This document shows, piece after piece, positions 17,787-25,913 of a stretch of DNA of 53,071 nucleotides (positions are counted from its first letter, which is position 1; each line of letters opens with the position of its first letter). The translations under genes were made by a program, and so were the position numbers. Origin of the DNA: Betaproteobacteria bacterium (GTDB lineage Bacteria > Pseudomonadota > Gammaproteobacteria > Burkholderiales > Usitatibacteraceae); the NCBI GenBank assembly GCA_016708825.1, contig JADJEZ010000017.1, forward strand, positions 1-53,071. The letters run 5' to 3'. The notes beneath the pieces are model-generated. The model was not told the DNA's origin and ran no database searches. It worked only from the letters and a program-made list of their open reading frames with translations.

Positions 17787-17841
17787 TTATGCATACCATA
17801 ACGATTTTTGAGTTTACCTTATGAATCGACGGGCCTAGATT
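17787..17841 (+). promoter_or_regulatory. putative CbbR operator and cbbQ promoter
   Basis: A perfect inverted repeat TTATG-CATAC-CATAA at 17787-17801 is followed by a second TTATG half-site 32 bp on (17819). TAGATT follows at 17836-17841 as a -10, with TTTACC at 17813 as a -35 and 17 bp between. A palindromic recognition site followed by an activation half-site over the -35 is the usual LysR layout. The same elements at the same spacing lie upstream of cbbL. Binding by CbbR is inferred. Confidence 0.75.
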
Positions 17842-17880
17842 CGATCCATGACGACGCTTTCGGCGCGAGGAGCCCGCCCG

Positions 17881-18693
17881 ATGACCCGAACCGACGACCC
17901 CCTTTCCGACTACCGCGTCCGCGAGGAGCCGTGGTACCGCCCCGTGGCGGACGAAGTGACGCTCTTCGAGGCCGCCTGGAGCGCGCGCATGCCGATGATG
18001 CTCAAGGGCCCCACGGGCTGCGGCAAGACGCGCTTCGTGGAGCACATGGCGTGGAAGCTCGGCATGCCGCTCGTCACGGTGGCGTGCAACGAGGACATGA
18101 CCGCGTCCGATCTCGTGGGGCGCTTTCTCCTGGACGCCCAGGGCACGCGCTGGCAGGACGGCCCGCTCGCGCTCGCCGCGCGCCACGGCGCCCTGTGCTA
18201 CCTGGACGAGGTGGTCGAGGCGCGCCAGGACACGACCGTGGTGATCCACCCGCTCACGGACACGCGCCGTGCGCTGCCGCTCGAGAAGAAGGGCGAGTTG
18301 GTCCACGCGCACGCCGACTTCCAGCTCGTCGTCTCGTACAACCCCGGCTACCAGAACCTGATGAAGGACCTGAAACAGTCCACGAAGCAGCGCTTCGGCG
18401 CGCTCGACTTCGGCTATCCGCAGCGCGAAGTCGAGACCGAGATCGTCGTGCACGAGTCCGGCGTCGACGCGGCCGTCGCCGGAAAGCTCGTGAGTGTTGC
18501 CGAGCGTGCCCGCAACCTGAAGGGGCACGGACTGGACGAGGGCATCTCCACGCGCATGCTGATCCATGCGGGGGCGCTCATGGCGCGCGGCGTCGATCCC
18601 GTCGCCGCGTGCCGCGTGGCGCTCGTGCGCCCGATCACCGACGACCCGGACATGCGCGACGCGCTCGACGCGGCCGTCACCACGTTCTTCTGA
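17881..18693 (+). CDS. cbbQ: RuBisCO activase subunit CbbQ (MoxR-type AAA+ ATPase)
   Basis: Hexameric AAA+ ATPase that, with CbbO, removes inhibitory sugar phosphates from Form I RuBisCO. From ATG 17881 it has 270 residues; I prefer this start because AGGAG lies eight bases before it and YRVREEPWY is near the usual N-terminus. An ATG at 17848 would fall at the predicted transcription start. Walker A is GPTGCGKT (residues 43-50) and Walker B is LCYLDEVVEA. VACNEDMTASDLVGR and SYNPGYQNLMKDLK are CbbQ hallmarks. It lies upstream of cbbLS, whereas cbbLSQO is the common order. Confidence 0.95.
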   Translation: MTRTDDPLSDYRVREEPWYRPVADEVTLFEAAWSARMPMMLKGPTGCGKTRFVEHMAWKLGMPLVTVACNEDMTASDLVGRFLLDAQGTRWQDGPLALAARHGALCYLDEVVEARQDTTVVIHPLTDTRRALPLEKKGELVHAHADFQLVVSYNPGYQNLMKDLKQSTKQRFGALDFGYPQREVETEIVVHESGVDAAVAGKLVSVAERARNLKGHGLDEGISTRMLIHAGALMARGVDPVAACRVALVRPITDDPDMRDALDAAVTTFF

Positions 18694-18715
18694 GCGAGCG
18701 GCCCGGATCGTTTCC

Positions 18716-21048
18716 TTGGGCTCGAATCTCGACGACCATCGCGAGCTGTACGGGGATCTCGGTCCGAGGGCGGCGGAGATCCTGCGTGCCTCCTGGCAGG
18801 AGGCTTCGCGGTCCCTCTCGCCCCGGGGGCTGGAGGATTACCTGCGCGCGGCGCGCTCGCTTCACGACCTGGGACGCGGCGCCGACCCGGTGGCGAGCTT
18901 CATCCAGGAGGCGCCGGCGGTCGCGCGCGAACTCGGCGAGGACAGCGTTGCGCAGCTCGCGCAGGCCGCGCTCGCCATGGCGTCGCGCACGAGTGGCGGG
19001 GTGATCGCGCTCGTGATCGCCACGAGCCCGACGGCGGCGCGTCGCCTGGGCGACCCCGAGCTCTTCCTCGCCTGGCTGCGGTTTCTCGACGTGCTCCTCG
19101 CGCAGGCGCCGCGGGGTGTGCGCCCGATGCTCGAGCGGCTCGACCGCCTGCTCGGCGAACTCACGCTGGGAGGCTTGCGGCGCTGGGCGCTGTGGGGCGC
19201 GCAGGCGCATCGCACGGACTTCCCCGCGCAGGAGCGCTACTTCGCCCTCGAAAGCCCCGATTCCGTCGCCGTCCTGCAACGGGAGCGCAAGGGAACGCTC
19301 TTCGTGGACGTGCAGCGGCGCCTCTCGATGTACCTGCGCGCGTTGTGGGGGCGCGACTTCTGGCTGCGGCCCACCAGCGGCGACTACGAGGGACGCGAGG
19401 GGCGCCGGCCGTTCATCGAGGATTTCGTCGTGCACCTCCCCGATGCGCTGGACGATCTCGAGCTGCCGGGCGGCCGGGCGACCGGGCTCGAAACCTACCG
19501 CGCCATGGCCGCCCACGCCGCCGCGCACCTCGTCTACACGCGCGAGGCCCTGTCGGGCGAGGGGCTCTCTCCCCTCCAGGCGGCCACCATCGCCGTGTTC
19601 GAGGACGCCCGCGTCGAGGATCTCGCCGCGCGCGACTTTCCCGGCCTGGCTCCGCTCTGGCGGCGCCTGCACGCGGCCACGCCCGCGCAGGAAGCGCGCA
19701 TCGGCGACTGGTTCGGACGCATCGCGCGCGCGCTGGCCGATCCCGGATACGCCGATCCCCATCCACTCGTCGCGCGCGCGCGAAGCCTGCGCGACGCGCA
19801 TGCGGTGGCGTGCGAATCCAACCGCGCGAGCATGGAGGCCGGGCTGGCACTTGCCCACGACCTGTCGCGGCTTCGCCTGCCCTTCCATCCCCGCGAGGAC
19901 TTCGACGGCCTCGCCTACCGCGACGACAACCGCTACCTCTGGCGCTTCGACGAGGCGCACGACTTCGCGGGGGCCGCCCCGCGCACCGATCGCCAGGTGC
20001 GCCGCCGCGTGGGCCTCATGGAGTTCGTGAACGAGATCGAGGTCGAGACGGCCGGCGACGACGCCCAGGAGATCTGGACGCTGCCGACGGAGCTCTTTCC
20101 CTACGAGGACGAGGGCCGCAGCTACAACGAGCGCGAGGGCAAGACGCCCGCCGCCGAGCCCGTGCATTACCCGGAATGGGACTACCAGATCGGCCTGGAG
20201 CGCCCGACTGGTGCACCGTCCTCGACAAGCCCGCCCCGAAAGGGGACCCGGCGGCGATCGACGCGATCGTGGCGGCCCACAAGCCCCTCGTCTCGCGGCT
20301 GCGCCGGCTGATCGAGGCGCTGCAGCCGCAGGGCGTGCAGCGCCTTCGCAAGCAGGAAGAAGGCGACGAGGTGGATCTCGAGGCCGCGATCCGGGCGCTG
20401 GTCGACCTGCGCACCGGCGCTTCGCCCGACACCCGCATCCACCGCCGCAACGTTCGCCGCACGCGCGATCTCGCCGTCCTGGTGCTCCTCGATCTCTCGC
20501 AATCGACCAACGAGCGCGTCCGCGGCCGCAATGAAACGGTCCTGGAACTCACGCGCGAGGCGGCGGCTCTGCTCGCCGATGCCCTGGCGAAACTGGGCGA
20601 TCCGTTCGCGATCCACGGCTTCGCCTCCGACGGCCGCCACGAAGTCGAGTACCGGCGCTTCAAGGATTTCGACGAGCCCTGGGCAGGCAACGCGCGGGCG
20701 AGGCTCGCCGGCATGGAAGGGCGCCTGTCGACCCGCATGGGAACGGCGATGCGCCACGCGGGTTCCCTGCTGGCCCGGCGGCCGCAGAAGAAGAAGCTCC
20801 TCATCGTGCTCACCGACGGCGCACCCGCCGACATCGACGTGCGCGATCCGCAGTACCTGCGCGCCGACGCCCGCAAGGCGGTGGAGGACATCGCCCGCGC
20901 GGGCGTCGGCGCCTACTGCATCAGCCTCGACCCGGGCGCGGACGACTACGTCTCGCGGATCTTCGGCGCGAACCGCCACGCCGTCGTGGACCGCGTCGAG
21001 CGGCTGCCGGAGCGCCTGCCGCTGCTCTACCTCTCGCTTACCCGCTAG
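18716..21048 (+). CDS. cbbO: RuBisCO activase adaptor CbbO (VWA protein), frameshifted
   Basis: Partner of CbbQ that links the ATPase ring to RuBisCO through a C-terminal von Willebrand A domain. TTG at 18716 is the best start (MGSNLDDHRELY); no ATG is nearby. One frame runs to about 20205 (PEWDYQIGLERP). The protein then continues in another frame (PDWCTVLDKPAPKGD) to 21048, through VLLDLSQS, the MIDAS motif, and LTDGAP. The break lies in GAGCGCCCGACTGG, where one missing base restores the frame. Both halves look well conserved, so a sequence error or a very recent mutation is likely. CbbQ without CbbO would not be expected to work. Confidence 0.85.
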
Positions 21049-21085
21049 CCCCCGGTTTGCGGGACGGTGGCGCCACCCCTGGAGC

Positions 21086-21140
21086 TTATGGTGATCATAA
21101 CCAATCGTGACTGTTACTTATATCAGCAAAGGCCTACATT
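21086..21140 (+). promoter_or_regulatory. putative CbbR operator and cbbL promoter
   Basis: An inverted repeat TTATG-GTGAT-CATAA at 21086-21100, a TTATA half-site 32 bp on (21118), and a -10-like TACATT within GGCCTACATT (21131-21140). All three sit at exactly the offsets seen upstream of cbbQ. The -35 is poor, as expected for an activator-dependent promoter. The leader is about 27 bases and carries GAGGAG before ATG 21174. It gives cbbLS independent CbbR control despite lying behind cbbQO. Confidence 0.75.
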
Positions 21141-21173
21141 GGAACCCGAACGAAGCCAACCGAGGAGCCCCGC

Positions 21174-22601
21174 ATGAAACCAGCCGCCAAGGCCTACAGC
21201 GCCGGCGTGAAGGACTACCGGCAGACCTACTGGGAGCCGAACTACCAGGTCACGGAGACCGACATCCTCGCCTGCTTCAAGATCACGCCCCAGCCCGGCG
21301 TCTCCCGCGAGGAGGCCGCCGCCGCGGTGGCCGCCGAGTCCTCCACGGGTACCTGGACCACCGTGTGGACGGATCTGCTCACCGATCTCGACCACTACAA
21401 GGGCCGCGCCTACCGGATCGAGGACGTGCCCGGCGACGACTCCCGCTTCTACGCCTTCATCGCCTACCCCATCGACCTCTTCGAGGAGGGCTCGGTGGTG
21501 AACGTGTTCACCTCGCTCGTGGGCAACGTGTTCGGCTTCAAGGCCATCCGCGCGCTGCGGCTCGAGGACGTGCGCTTCCCGATCGCCTACGTGAAGACCT
21601 GCGGCGGGCCGCCCAACGGCATCCAGGTCGAGCGCGACAAGATGGACAAGTACGGCCGCCCGCTCCTGGGCTGCACGCTGAAGCCCAAGCTGGGGCTCTC
21701 GGCCAAGAACTACGGCCGCGCGACCTACGAGTGCCTGCGCGGGGGCCTGGACTTCACGAAGGACGACGAGAACGTGAACTCCCAGCCCTTCATGCGCTGG
21801 CGGGACCGCTTCGAGTTCGTCGCGGAAGCCATCCACAAGGCCGAAGCCGAGACGGGCGAGAGGAAGGGCCACTATCTCAACGTGACCGCGCCCACGCCGG
21901 AGGAGATGTACAAGCGCGCCGAGTTCGCGAAGGAACTCGACATGCCGATCATCATGCACGACTTCCTCACCGGGGGCTTCTGCGCCAACACGGGGCTCGC
22001 CAACTGGTGCCGCGACAACGGGATGCTCCTGCACATTCACCGCGCCATGCACGCCGTGATCGACAGGAACCCCCACCACGGCATCCACTTCCGCGTCCTC
22101 ACCAAGGCGCTCAGGCTCTCCGGCGGCGACCACCTGCACACCGGCACGGTCGTGGGCAAGCTGGAAGGCGACCGCGCCTCCACCCTCGGGTGGATCGATC
22201 TCCTGCGCGAGCGCTACATCAAGGAAGACCGCTCGCGCGGCATCTTCTTCGACCAGGACTGGGGCTCGATGCCGGGCGCCTTCGCCGTGGCTTCCGGCGG
22301 CATCCACGTCTGGCACATGCCCGCGCTCGTCTCGATCTTCGGCGACGACTCGGTGCTGCAGTTCGGCGGCGGCACGCTCGGCCACCCGTGGGGCAATGCC
22401 GCGGGCGCGGCCGCCAACCGCGTGGCGCTGGAAGCTTGCGTGGAAGCGCGCAACTCCGGGCGCGAGCTCGAGCGCGAAGGCAAGGAGATCCTCACCGCGG
22501 CCGCGAAGTCGAGCCCGGAACTCAGGATCGCCATGGAGACCTGGAAGGAAATCAAGTTCGAATTCGACACCGTCGACAAGCTCGACGTCGCCCACGCCTG
22601 A
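21174..22601 (+). CDS. cbbL: RuBisCO large subunit, Form IA
   Basis: Carboxylates ribulose 1,5-bisphosphate; L8S8 enzyme with CbbS. It has 475 residues. The carbamylated lysine is Lys196 in GLDFTKDDENVNSQPF, with metal ligands Asp198 and Glu199. Loop 6 is GTVVGKLEGD, and TCGGPPNGIQ and HIHRAMHAV are intact. Overall it resembles proteobacterial Form IA sequences, and the CbbQ/CbbO partners without carboxysome genes suggest a cytosolic enzyme of the IAq type. GAGGAG lies eight bases before the start. All catalytic positions I can check are present. Confidence 0.97.
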   Translation: MKPAAKAYSAGVKDYRQTYWEPNYQVTETDILACFKITPQPGVSREEAAAAVAAESSTGTWTTVWTDLLTDLDHYKGRAYRIEDVPGDDSRFYAFIAYPIDLFEEGSVVNVFTSLVGNVFGFKAIRALRLEDVRFPIAYVKTCGGPPNGIQVERDKMDKYGRPLLGCTLKPKLGLSAKNYGRATYECLRGGLDFTKDDENVNSQPFMRWRDRFEFVAEAIHKAEAETGERKGHYLNVTAPTPEEMYKRAEFAKELDMPIIMHDFLTGGFCANTGLANWCRDNGMLLHIHRAMHAVIDRNPHHGIHFRVLTKALRLSGGDHLHTGTVVGKLEGDRASTLGWIDLLRERYIKEDRSRGIFFDQDWGSMPGAFAVASGGIHVWHMPALVSIFGDDSVLQFGGGTLGHPWGNAAGAAANRVALEACVEARNSGRELEREGKEILTAAAKSSPELRIAMETWKEIKFEFDTVDKLDVAHA

Positions 22602-22618
22602 GACCGGAGGACAAGAGA

Positions 22619-22975
22619 ATGAGCACGATGCAGGACTACCACTCGCGGCTGTCGGACCCCGCCAGCAGGAAGTTCGGGACCTTTTCCTACCTGCCGCCGA
22701 TGTCGGCGCAGGACCTGCGCAAGCAGGTCGACTACTTGCTCGCCCAGGGCTGGGCCCCGGCCATCGAGCACACCGAGCCCCAGCACACGCGCGGCTCCTA
22801 CTGGTACATGTGGAAGCTGCCGATGTTCGGCGAGACGAGCGCGGAAAACGTGCTCGCGGAGGCGGAAGCCTGCCGCAAGGCCAACCCCGACAACCACGTG
22901 CGCCTCGTCGGCTACGACAAGCTCCGCCAGACCCAGGGCACGTCGATGGTGCTCTTCCGCGGCAAGACCGCCTGA
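22619..22975 (+). CDS. cbbS: RuBisCO small subunit
   Basis: 118 residues; caps the L8 core at both ends and is needed for full activity. The signature GSYWYMWKLPMFGETSAENVLAEAE and the N-terminal FGTFSYLPPM are typical of Form IA small subunits. It starts 17 bases after cbbL, with GGAGG just upstream, so the two are co-translated from one mRNA. cbbY follows after 40 bases. Confidence 0.97.
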   Translation: MSTMQDYHSRLSDPASRKFGTFSYLPPMSAQDLRKQVDYLLAQGWAPAIEHTEPQHTRGSYWYMWKLPMFGETSAENVLAEAEACRKANPDNHVRLVGYDKLRQTQGTSMVLFRGKTA

Positions 22976-23015
22976 GCGCGGCCGGGCCGCGAGCCCGCAA
23001 CCAGGGGAATCCGCC

Positions 23016-23789
23016 ATGACGCTTTCCGCCCTGCTCTTCGACGTCGACGGCACGCTCGCCGACACCGAGGAAACCCACCGCCAGGCGTTCAACGCGGCGT
23101 TCCTGGAGTTTCGCTTGCCCTACGACTGGAGCCCGGACCAGTACGAGGTGCTGCTGCGCATCTCCGGGGGCAAGGAGCGGCTCGCGCACTTCTTCGAGAG
23201 CCTGCAGGCGCCGCGCGAGGAGCGCGACCGGCTGCTCGCCAACGTGGCCGGGCTGCACCGCGTGAAGACCGAGCGCTACGCGGAGCTGGTCGCGAGCGGC
23301 GGCTCCCCGCTGCGCCCCGGGATCGCGCGCCTGCTGCGCGAGGCGACCGAGGCCGGGATCCGCGTGGGGATCGCCTCGACCACCACGTCGGCCAACGTGG
23401 CGGCACTCCTCGACGCCGAGCTGGGCTCGAACGCGCATCGTCGCTTCGCGGTCATCGCCTGCGGCGACGTGGTCCCGGCGAAGAAGCCCGCTCCCGACAT
23501 CTACCGCCTCGCGCTCTCCACGCTCGGGCTCGGGCCCGCCCAGGCCGTGGCCTTCGAGGATTCCGCCAACGGGCTCGCCGCCGCCAGGGCCGCGGGGCTC
23601 TTCACCGTGGTCACGCCCACGCGCTGGACCGCGAGCCAGGATTTCGGCGAGGCCCAGCTCACGCTCCCGCACCTGGGCGACCCGGGCTCGCCGCTCGATC
23701 CCGTCTTCGCAAAGCCGCTCGGCGGGCCGTACCTCACGCTCGAAATGCTGGCCGCCCTGCACGAGCGCGCCGGCGCAACCGCCGGATGA
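23016..23789 (+). CDS. cbbY: CbbY-type HAD phosphatase
   Basis: HAD-superfamily enzyme of 257 residues. CbbY is known to hydrolyse xylulose 1,5-bisphosphate, an inhibitory by-product of RuBisCO. The HAD motifs are visible: DVDGTLADTEE (nucleophile Asp and acid/base Asp), ASTTTSAN, the Lys in PAKKPAPDIY, and FEDSANG. Its place directly after cbbS, and alongside CbbQ/CbbO that release such inhibitors, supports this repair role. A phosphoglycolate phosphatase activity cannot be excluded, since no cbbZ is present in the window. Confidence 0.92.
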   Translation: MTLSALLFDVDGTLADTEETHRQAFNAAFLEFRLPYDWSPDQYEVLLRISGGKERLAHFFESLQAPREERDRLLANVAGLHRVKTERYAELVASGGSPLRPGIARLLREATEAGIRVGIASTTTSANVAALLDAELGSNAHRRFAVIACGDVVPAKKPAPDIYRLALSTLGLGPAQAVAFEDSANGLAAARAAGLFTVVTPTRWTASQDFGEAQLTLPHLGDPGSPLDPVFAKPLGGPYLTLEMLAALHERAGATAG

Positions 23790-23857
23790 AGGAGTTTCCG
23801 GAACCGGGGCCGGGTTCGCGAACCTGATCCCAAGGCACCAACGGAAGGCAAGAAGCC

Positions 23858-24949
23858 ATGCGAGAGACGATCCGGGTCGAGACCCGCCCCACCATCACGG
23901 AATTCTTCCTCACGGAGCAGCGCCGGGCGCCCAACGCGACCGGCGTCTTCACCGCGGTCATCAACGACGTCCGCCTCGCCTGCAAGCGCATCGCCCATGC
24001 CGTGGGCCAGGGCGCGCTCGCCGGCACGCACGGCAAGGCGGGCTCGGAGAACGTGCAGGGCGAGGCGCAGATGCGCCTGGATGTCCTCGCCGACGAGATC
24101 TTCGTGCGCACCAACGAGTGGGGCGGAAACCTCGCGGGCCTCGTCTCGGAGGAACGCGAGGCCCCCTACCCGATTCCGAAAGCCTACCCGCGCGGCCGCT
24201 ACCTGCTCGTCTACGACCCCCTCGACGGCTCCTCGAACATCGACGTGAACGTCTCCGTGGGGAGCATCTTCTCGGTGCTGCGCTGCCCCGAGGGCGTGAA
24301 CGAGCCGAGCGCGGAGGATTTCCTGCAGCCCGGCACGCAGCAGGTCGCCGCCGGCTACGCGATCTACGGGCCCACCACCATGCTCGTGCTCTCGCTCGGC
24401 CGCGGCACGCACGGCTTCACGCTCGACCGCTCGATCGGGGAATTCATCCTCACCCACCCCGACATGATGATCCCGGCCGCCACGCGCGAATTCGCGATCA
24501 ACGCCTCCAACGAGCGCTTCTGGGAGGCGCCGGTGCGCCGCTACGTGGCCGAGTGCGTCCAGGGAAAGGCGGGGCCCCGCGGCGCGGACTTCAACATGCG
24601 CTGGATCGCATCCCTCGTGGCCGAGGTGCACCGCATCCTCGTGCGCGGCGGCCTCTTCATGTATCCACGCGACACGAAGGACCCGGCCAAGCCCGGGCGC
24701 CTGCGCCTGCTCTACGAAGCCAACCCCATGTCGATGCTGATCGAGCAGGCGGGCGGCGCGGCCTCCACGGGACGCGGGCGCCTCCTCGAGGTCGCTCCCG
24801 ACTCGCTCCACCAGCGCGTGCCGGTGATCCTGGGCTCGCGCGACGAGGTCGAGCGCATCGAGCGCTACCATCGCGACCACGACGCCGGCATCGACCCGCC
24901 CTCGCCGCCGCCGCTCTTCCACGACCGTTCGCTCTTCATGAAGGCCTAG
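23858..24949 (+). CDS. fbp: fructose-1,6-bisphosphatase, class I
   Basis: Converts fructose 1,6-bisphosphate to fructose 6-phosphate in the Calvin cycle and gluconeogenesis. It has 363 residues, a little longer than E. coli Fbp. The metal site is LVYDPLDGSSNID with the upstream SEEREA, and the substrate loop includes LYEANPMSMLIEQAGG. The C-terminal extension ends RSLFMKA. It starts 68 bases after cbbY and ends 12 bases before prk, within the same cbb transcript. Confidence 0.96.
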   Translation: MRETIRVETRPTITEFFLTEQRRAPNATGVFTAVINDVRLACKRIAHAVGQGALAGTHGKAGSENVQGEAQMRLDVLADEIFVRTNEWGGNLAGLVSEEREAPYPIPKAYPRGRYLLVYDPLDGSSNIDVNVSVGSIFSVLRCPEGVNEPSAEDFLQPGTQQVAAGYAIYGPTTMLVLSLGRGTHGFTLDRSIGEFILTHPDMMIPAATREFAINASNERFWEAPVRRYVAECVQGKAGPRGADFNMRWIASLVAEVHRILVRGGLFMYPRDTKDPAKPGRLRLLYEANPMSMLIEQAGGAASTGRGRLLEVAPDSLHQRVPVILGSRDEVERIERYHRDHDAGIDPPSPPPLFHDRSLFMKA

Positions 24950-24961
24950 AGAGGAAATTCC

Positions 24962-25843
24962 ATGTCGTCGAAGCACCCCATTATCGCGATCACCGGCTCC
25001 TCGGGGGCGGGAACCACCTCCGTCATGCGCACGTTCGAGCAGATCTTCCGCCGCGAGAACGTGAACGCCGCCTTCGTCGAGGGCGACAGCTTCCACCGCT
25101 ACGACCGCGTCGAGATGAAGGCGAAGATGGCCGAGGCGCTCGCCGCCGGCAACCGGCACATGAGCCACTTCGGCCCTGAGGAGAATCTCTTCGCCGAGCT
25201 GGAGGAGCTCTTCAGGACCTATGGCGAGACCGGGAAGGGGCGCCGCCGGAGGTACCTGCACGACGATCTCGAGGCCGCGCCCTACAAGCAGCCCCCGGGG
25301 ACCTTCACGCCGTGGGAGGACGTCCCCGAAGGGACCGACCTCCTCTTCTACGAGGGGCTGCATGGCGCCGTGGCCGGCGAAGGCTACGACGTGGCGAAGC
25401 ACCCGGACCTCCTCGTCGGCGTGGTGCCGGTGATCAACCTCGAGTGGATCCAGAAGCTGCATCGCGACCGCTCCATGCGCGGCTACACGACGGAGGCCGT
25501 GACCGACACGGTCCTGCGCCGCATGCCCGACTACATCAACTACATCACCCCGCAGTTCTCGCGCACGCACATCAACTTCCAGCGCGTGCCGACCGTGGAC
25601 ACCTCCAACCCCTTCATCGCGCGCTACATCCCCACGCCCGACGAGAGCTTCCTCGTGATCCGCTTCGCGAACCCGCGCGGCATCGACTTCCCCTACCTGC
25701 TGTCGATGCTGCACGACTCCTTCATGTCGCGCGCCAACACGATCGTGGTGCCGGGAGGCAAGATGGATCTCGCCATGCAGACCATCTTCACGCCGATGAT
25801 CTGGCGCCTGATGGAGCGGCGAAAGCAGGCGGCCTCGCGATGA
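24962..25843 (+). CDS. cbbP: phosphoribulokinase
   Basis: Makes ribulose 1,5-bisphosphate from ribulose 5-phosphate and ATP, one of the two steps unique to the Calvin cycle. It has 293 residues of the octameric proteobacterial class. Walker A is GSSGAGTT at residues 12-19. EGDSFHRYDR, FYEGLHGA and the CbbP tail (IVVPGGKMDLAMQTI) are present. With cbbLS it makes the carbon-fixation capacity of this organism explicit. It lies 12 bases after fbp. Confidence 0.97.
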   Translation: MSSKHPIIAITGSSGAGTTSVMRTFEQIFRRENVNAAFVEGDSFHRYDRVEMKAKMAEALAAGNRHMSHFGPEENLFAELEELFRTYGETGKGRRRRYLHDDLEAAPYKQPPGTFTPWEDVPEGTDLLFYEGLHGAVAGEGYDVAKHPDLLVGVVPVINLEWIQKLHRDRSMRGYTTEAVTDTVLRRMPDYINYITPQFSRTHINFQRVPTVDTSNPFIARYIPTPDESFLVIRFANPRGIDFPYLLSMLHDSFMSRANTIVVPGGKMDLAMQTIFTPMIWRLMERRKQAASR

Positions 25844-25913
25844 CGCGCCGGGCCGCCGTCGCTGGCGGCCCCGGCACCGATGCCCGATAATGACGAGACG
25901 ATTGGATCCCCCC

